This document shows, piece by piece, positions 15,714-18,514 of a stretch of DNA of 18,514 bases. The translations under genes were made by a program, and so were the position numbers. The stretch comes from Butyricicoccus sp. OM04-18BH (lineage in GTDB: Bacteria; Bacillota; Clostridia; Oscillospirales; Butyricicoccaceae). The number at the start of each line of letters is the position of its first letter. Position 1 is the first letter of the stretch. The notes below the pieces were generated by a model, which was not told the DNA's origin, did no database searches, and was given only the letters and a program-made list of their open reading frames with translations. The stretch spans positions 93,495 through 112,008 of the forward strand of contig NZ_QULN01000007.1 of assembly GCF_003481705.1 (NCBI RefSeq), read 5' to 3'.

Positions 15714-16463
15714 TTATACGCCGCCGAAACGGCGGTTTCTGCTGTTGAAATTGTCGATCGCCGCGTCCAGATCGCTCGTTTTGAAGTCCGGCCACAGCAC
15801 ATCGGTGAAATAATATTCGGAGTACGCCGACTGCCACAGAAGGAAGTTCGACGTGCGGACCTCGCCCGAGGGACGGATGATGAGGTCAGGGTCGGGCATA
15901 TGCGCCGTGTAAAGGTGCGCGCCGATGGTTTCCTCCGTGATGTCCTCCGGCTGAATTTCGCCGTTTTTCACCTGCTGCGCGATCGCGCGGACGGCGTTCT
16001 TGATCTCGTCGCGGCCGCCGTAGTTGATGCAGAGCGATGCAGTCGCAGCATCCGGGCCGAGCCGGTCTGCGATCTCGTCCACCTCCGCGATCTGTGCGCG
16101 GATATCCTCCGGCAGCACGCTCAGATCACCCAGAACGCGCACCGCAACGCCGCGCTCGTACATGGTCTCCGCCGCCTCCTTCAGATAGGCACGGAACAGG
16201 TTCATCAGCGCGTCGACCTCGTCCTGCGGCCGCTTCCAGTTCTCAGTAGAGAACGCATAAACGGTGAAATACTTCACGCCGATGTCCTTGCAGTAGGTCG
16301 CGATCGTGCGGAAGGTCTCCGCGCCGACCTTGTGACCTGCCTTGCGCGGCAGACCGCGCTTTTTCGCCCACCGGCCGTTGCCGTCCATGATGACCGCGAT
16401 ATGCTGCGGAACCGGACGGTTTTCCTGCACGTTCTCTTTCTTTTTTCGTGTAAACAGTCCCAA
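15714..16463 (-). CDS. uppS: Undecaprenyl diphosphate synthase (cis-prenyltransferase)
   Basis: UppS extends farnesyl diphosphate with eight isopentenyl units to make the C55 carrier for peptidoglycan and other wall polymers. The 249-residue length is normal. After a basic N-terminus (MGLFTRKKKE), the catalytic motif HIAVIMDGNGRWAKKRGLP (21-39) carries catalytic D27; the C-terminal IPP-binding region has RPSGEVRTSNFLLWQSAYSE. Translation starts at TTG, preceded by GGAGG at a 7-nt spacing. The 388-nt distance to frr is far longer than other gaps in the cluster and is full of stem-loops, so uppS may be separately controlled, but I see no clear promoter for it. Confidence 0.97.
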   Translation of the reverse strand: MGLFTRKKKENVQENRPVPQHIAVIMDGNGRWAKKRGLPRKAGHKVGAETFRTIATYCKDIGVKYFTVYAFSTENWKRPQDEVDALMNLFRAYLKEAAETMYERGVAVRVLGDLSVLPEDIRAQIAEVDEIADRLGPDAATASLCINYGGRDEIKNAVRAIAQQVKNGEIQPEDITEETIGAHLYTAHMPDPDLIIRPSGEVRTSNFLLWQSAYSEYYFTDVLWPDFKTSDLDAAIDNFNSRNRRFGGV

Positions 16464-16475
16464 CCTGTTTCCTCC
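16461..16475 (-). promoter_or_regulatory. Ribosome binding site fixing a TTG start of uppS
   Basis: On the minus strand GGAGG (16475-16471) lies 7 nt before TTG (16463-16461). No in-frame ATG with a comparable site lies nearby upstream. Confidence 0.75.
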
Positions 16476-16519
16476 CCGTTTTTGTCCCTCTTGCGGTGAA
16501 AATCCGCCTCACTTCATGC

Positions 16520-16546
16520 AAAAGGGCGACGAATACCGCCGCCCCC
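16520..16546 (-). terminator. Possible weak terminator between frr and uppS
   Basis: On the minus strand GGGCGGCGG and CGTCGCCC form a stem around TATT (one G-U wobble that pairs only on this strand), directly followed by TTTT (16523-16520) and GC. It could stop or attenuate read-through from pyrH-frr into uppS. The T-run is only four bases, so strength is doubtful. Confidence 0.4.
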
Positions 16547-16863
16547 AATAAACGCTTGCACGCGCTGCTTGCAGCGCATAAAATCCCAGTTTGCTTGCAA
16601 ACTGCAACCTCAGATGCAGTCATTCATTAAGAATGACGAGCATCTCGGTCCCGTCCGCAGGCGACCGCCGCTCTGCGGCGGCATTCAACAGCGGCGCTCG
16701 CGCCGCAGCAAAACCCGCGACATGCGCGTGGGTTTTGCTACCCCGACCCAGCCGCCTTGGGCGGCGTCGTTCGGGTACTGAACGCCGGTTTCCCCGGAAC
16801 CGGTGTTCAGATATAGGGGGCTTGTGAAGCCCCCTATAAGCGCAGCAGAAGTTAAACCTCTGC
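16524..16863. repeat. Dense array of about eleven different stem-loops between frr and uppS (no gene)
   Basis: The 388-nt gap has no credible gene. Inverted repeats in order: 16524-16544; GCGCTGC/GCAGCGC 16562-16577; CAGTTTGC/GCAAACTG 16587-16604; AGATGC..GTCATTC/GAATGAC..GCATCT 16612-16645; CCGCCGC/GCGGCGG 16665-16681; GCGGCGC/GCGCCGC 16691-16706; AGCAAAACCC/GGGTTTTGCT 16707-16739; TACCCCGA..GCCGCC/GGCGGC..TCGGGTA 16739-16777; CTGAAC.CCGGTT/AACCGG.GTTCAG 16778-16810; TATAGGGGGCTT/AAGCCCCCTATA 16812-16838 (12 bp perfect, 3-nt loop); and GCAGAAG/CCTCTGC 16845-16863 across the frr stop. From 16691 to 16838 they abut with at most one base between them. Stem sequences are unrelated. Wobble pairs favour the minus strand in some stems and the plus strand in others. 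Confidence 0.8.
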
Positions 16864-17406
16864 AAGCTCCTTGGACTTCTTAGCGACCATCGCGTCAACT
16901 TCCTTGACGTACTTGTCGGTCAGCTTCTGCATCTTGTCTTCGCCCTCGTGCAGCTCATCCTCGGTGATCTCGCTCTTCTTCTGCGCGGACTTGAACTTGT
17001 CCATCGCGTCGCGGCGGATGTTGCGCAGAGCAACCTTCGCTTCCTCGCCGGTCTTGGACGCGCCCTTGATGAGCTCCTTGCGGCGCTCCTCGGTCAGCGG
17101 CGGGAAGGACAGGCGGATCTGCTTGCCGTCGTTCTGCGGATTGATGCCCAGATCGGAGACCTGAATCGCCTTCTCGATCGCCTTGAGCACCGAGCCGTCC
17201 CACGGCTGGACTGCCAGCGTGCGCGGATCAGGGGTCGAGATCGCCGCGACCTGGTTGAGCGGAGTCGGTGCGCCGTAATACTCTACGGTGATCTTGTCGA
17301 GCACCGCCGGGTTTGCGCGGCCTGCGCGGACCGCTGCAAGCTCCTTCGCGAGTACGTCGAGCGTCTTCTGCATTTTCGCCTCGTGGGCCTTGAGCTGTTC
17401 TTTCAT
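16852..17406 (-). CDS. frr: Ribosome recycling factor
   Basis: RRF, with EF-G, splits the post-termination ribosome so it can start another round. The 184-residue length is standard (about 185). It shows the family pattern of a long three-helix bundle with an inserted small domain: [33 protein letters not shown] near the N-terminus and a highly charged C-terminal helix region ([27 protein letters not shown], then [25 protein letters not shown]). ATG begins directly after the pyrH TAA, with its GGAGG-like site inside the last pyrH codons, so translation is coupled. The stop lies within a short inverted repeat that starts the downstream stem-loop array. Confidence 0.98.
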   Translation of the reverse strand: MKEQLKAHEAKMQKTLDVLAKELAAVRAGRANPAVLDKITVEYYGAPTPLNQVAAISTPDPRTLAVQPWDGSVLKAIEKAIQVSDLGINPQNDGKQIRLSFPPLTEERRKELIKGASKTGEEAKVALRNIRRDAMDKFKSAQKKSEITEDELHEGEDKMQKLTDKYVKEVDAMVAKKSKELAEV

Positions 17407-18129
17407 TTATTTTGCCTCCTCTACGAGCGTGCCGATCTTCTCGCCGTTTACGGCACGGTGAATATTTTCGGGATCGGAAAGCGCGAATACAAGGATCGGA
17501 ATATGGTTGTCCATCGACAGCGAGGTCGCGGTCGAGTCCATAACGCCGAGACCCTGGTTCAGAACGTCCATGTAGGACAGCTGGTCGTACTTCTTCGCGT
17601 CCGGATTGACCGCCGGATCGGAATCGTAAACGCCGTCAACGTTCTTCGCCAGCAGGATAACGTCCGCGCCGATCTCAGCCGCACGCAGCACCGCTGCGGT
17701 ATCAGTCGAGAAGAACGGACAGCCGGTGCCGCAGCCGAAGATGACGACGCGGCCCTTTTCCAGATGACGGGTCGCACGAGAGCGAATGTACGGCTCTGCG
17801 ATCTTGTTCATCTCGATAGCGGTCTGTACGCGAACGTCCACGCCGCGCTGCTCCAGCGCATCCTGAAGGGCAAGGGCGTTGATGGTGGTCGCGAGCATAC
17901 CCATATGGTCTGCGCGCGTGCGCTCCATCTTGCCGCCGCCGTCCTTGACGCCGCGCCAGAAGTTGCCGCCGCCGACAACGATGCCGATCTCACAGCCCTC
18001 CTCGCTGCATTTCTTGATCACGTCGCAGACCGGGCCGATTACATCAAAGTTCAGACCGAAATGCTTGTCGCCCGCAAGGGCCTCGCCGCTGATCTTGATC
18101 AGTACGCGCTTGTATTTCTGTGCTTCCAT
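17407..18129 (-). CDS. pyrH: Uridylate (UMP) kinase
   Basis: PyrH phosphorylates UMP to UDP in pyrimidine nucleotide synthesis and is usually allosterically controlled by UTP and GTP. It belongs to the amino-acid-kinase fold, unlike eukaryotic UMP kinases. With the ATG at 18129 it has 240 residues, the usual size. Motifs are KISGEALAG (12-20), [10 protein letters not shown] (51-60), [10 protein letters not shown] (72-81), the [32 protein letters not shown] segment from 141, and DQLSYMDVL near 182. A GTG three codons upstream is in frame, but AGGAG sits 8 nt before the ATG and only 1 nt before the GTG, so ATG is preferred. It heads the cluster; rpsB and tsf, often upstream of pyrH, are not directly adjacent here. 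Confidence 0.97.
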   Translation of the reverse strand: MEAQKYKRVLIKISGEALAGDKHFGLNFDVIGPVCDVIKKCSEEGCEIGIVVGGGNFWRGVKDGGGKMERTRADHMGMLATTINALALQDALEQRGVDVRVQTAIEMNKIAEPYIRSRATRHLEKGRVVIFGCGTGCPFFSTDTAAVLRAAEIGADVILLAKNVDGVYDSDPAVNPDAKKYDQLSYMDVLNQGLGVMDSTATSLSMDNHIPILVFALSDPENIHRAVNGEKIGTLVEEAK

Positions 18130-18158
18130 GCTCCACACTCCTCATGCTATTTTCCTAA

Positions 18159-18187
18159 ATTATAGTTTACTCGAAAACCGTATAAAA
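18159..18187 (-). promoter_or_regulatory. Candidate promoter of pyrH
   Basis: On the minus strand a consensus TATAAT (18164-18159) lies 30 nt before the pyrH ATG. The hexamer 17 bp upstream is TTTTAT (18187-18182), a poor -35, and there is no TG extension. The position and the AT-rich context make it plausible because the upstream neighbour is divergent, but the -35 is weak. Confidence 0.45.
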
Positions 18188-18235
18188 TGCAAGGACATTT
18201 CTCTGCCGGAAGCGGAGCCCAAAAATGCAATAATT

Positions 18236-18275
18236 AACTTACCGCAAAGGAGTAGTCCTCGAGGTAAGTTTTTTT
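18236..18275 (+). terminator. Terminator-like hairpin in the divergent gap, upstream of the HTH gene
   Basis: AACTTACC (18236-18243) pairs with GGTAAGTT (18263-18270), with an inner AGGA/TCCT stem, and runs into seven T on the plus strand (18269-18275). It ends about 30 nt before the plus-strand gene. With barely 100 bp between it and pyrH there is no upstream plus-strand gene to terminate, so it may be an attenuator in that gene's leader. Its loop region also contains AAAGGAG, hidden within the stem-loop. I could not find a convincing plus-strand promoter before it. Confidence 0.6.
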
Positions 18276-18305
18276 ATTACAAAAAATCCGAATGGAGGTG
18301 CAAAA

Positions 18306-18514
18306 ATGTCCGAAGTAAAAAGAGCAATTACCGATGCAATGCGTCAGCGTATTTACGAGATGTGGATTGCCGGATATAAGGTAGCGAACATCGCAGCCGA
18401 CATCGGTGTTAATGATCACACAGTAAAGAGTGAGTTGGAGCGCGGCTACACCGGCGACATTTACATCGGTGGACGCAAGGTTTATGACCCTGATCGTGCA
18501 TCCGCAATTGCAAA
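18306..18514 (+). CDS. Helix-turn-helix protein, N-terminal part (cut by window edge)
   Basis: An open frame of 69 codons runs off the right edge. ATG has GGAGGTG about 5 nt upstream, a strong site. Residues 1 to about 45 look like a resolvase/IS30-type helix-turn-helix: MRQRIYEMWIAGYKVANIA, then ADIGVNDHTVKSELERG, i.e. a first helix, the GYKVANIAADIGV turn and a recognition helix. After this comes YTGDIYIGGRKVYDPDRASAI. Similar short HTH proteins occur in mobile elements and as transposase N-termini of Firmicutes, but the missing C-terminus prevents a choice between regulator, transposase and phage protein. It is divergent from pyrH and the only plus-strand gene in the window. Confidence 0.75.
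   Translation, partial: MSEVKRAITDAMRQRIYEMWIAGYKVANIAADIGVNDHTVKSELERGYTGDIYIGGRKVYDPDRASAIA

Noticed and set aside
16524..16863. Integron attC array or CRISPR as explanation of the stem-loops
   Set aside because: There are no repeated units of constant sequence or spacing, no integrase or cas gene nearby, and no gene cassettes between the stems.
16569..16898. Several short open frames in the frr-uppS gap on both strands
   Set aside because: They are made of the stem-loop sequences, lack ribosome binding sites, and the minus-strand one overlaps the end of frr.
1..18514. tRNA, rRNA, defence or biosynthetic novelty cluster
   Set aside because: Apart from the partial HTH gene, every complete gene is core metabolism or replication or the single DUF6054-like protein. 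No cloverleaf, rRNA or toxin-antitoxin pattern was seen by eye.

Overview
The window is a GC-rich piece of chromosome from a Gram-positive Clostridia-type bacterium (Bacillota). An Oscillospirales-like relative is my best guess, and I cannot name a genus. The evidence is a PolC-type DNA polymerase III, the gene order pyrH-frr-uppS-cdsA-dxr-rseP-ispG-polC that is typical of Clostridia, strong AGGAGG-type ribosome binding sites, and a HisZ protein, which accompanies the short form of HisG. All 17 complete genes lie on the minus strand, so transcription runs from high to low coordinates. Only the partial gene at the right edge is on the plus strand.

Reading in the direction of transcription, block 1 (18129 to 6647) is a housekeeping cluster: UMP kinase (pyrH), ribosome recycling factor (frr), a 388-bp gap filled with stem-loops, undecaprenyl diphosphate synthase (uppS), CDP-diacylglycerol synthase (cdsA), DXP reductoisomerase (dxr), the site-2 membrane protease (rseP), HMBPP synthase (ispG), PolC, and a small DUF6054-like protein. 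It ends at a rho-independent terminator (6589-6620). Dxr and IspG supply isoprenoid precursors that UppS polymerises into the lipid carrier for cell-wall synthesis. CdsA makes the phospholipid precursor CDP-diacylglycerol.

Block 2 (6533 to 139) is a compact histidine operon with its own sigma-A-type promoter: a fused hisZ-hisG, then hisD, hisB, hisH, hisA, hisF, hisI and hisE. Several neighbours overlap by about 4 nt (hisD/hisB, hisH/hisA, hisF/hisI). The aminotransferase (hisC) and histidinol-phosphate phosphatase (hisJ, hisK or equivalent) are not here and must be encoded elsewhere. No T-box or leader peptide precedes the operon.

The non-coding parts are short but unusually rich in inverted repeats. 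The frr-uppS gap carries about eleven different stem-loops, several directly abutting. The first 130 bases hold a second chain of about five, ending in a plus-strand terminator. A shared GGCGGGCTGA-type inverted repeat flanks the DUF6054-like gene on both sides. At the right edge, a divergent plus-strand gene begins a helix-turn-helix protein, preceded by a terminator-like hairpin.

The genes themselves are conserved core metabolism. I found no defence system, CRISPR array, prophage module, rRNA or tRNA. The features most worth a second look are the stem-loop arrays, the hisZ-hisG fusion, the paired repeats and the right-edge locus.
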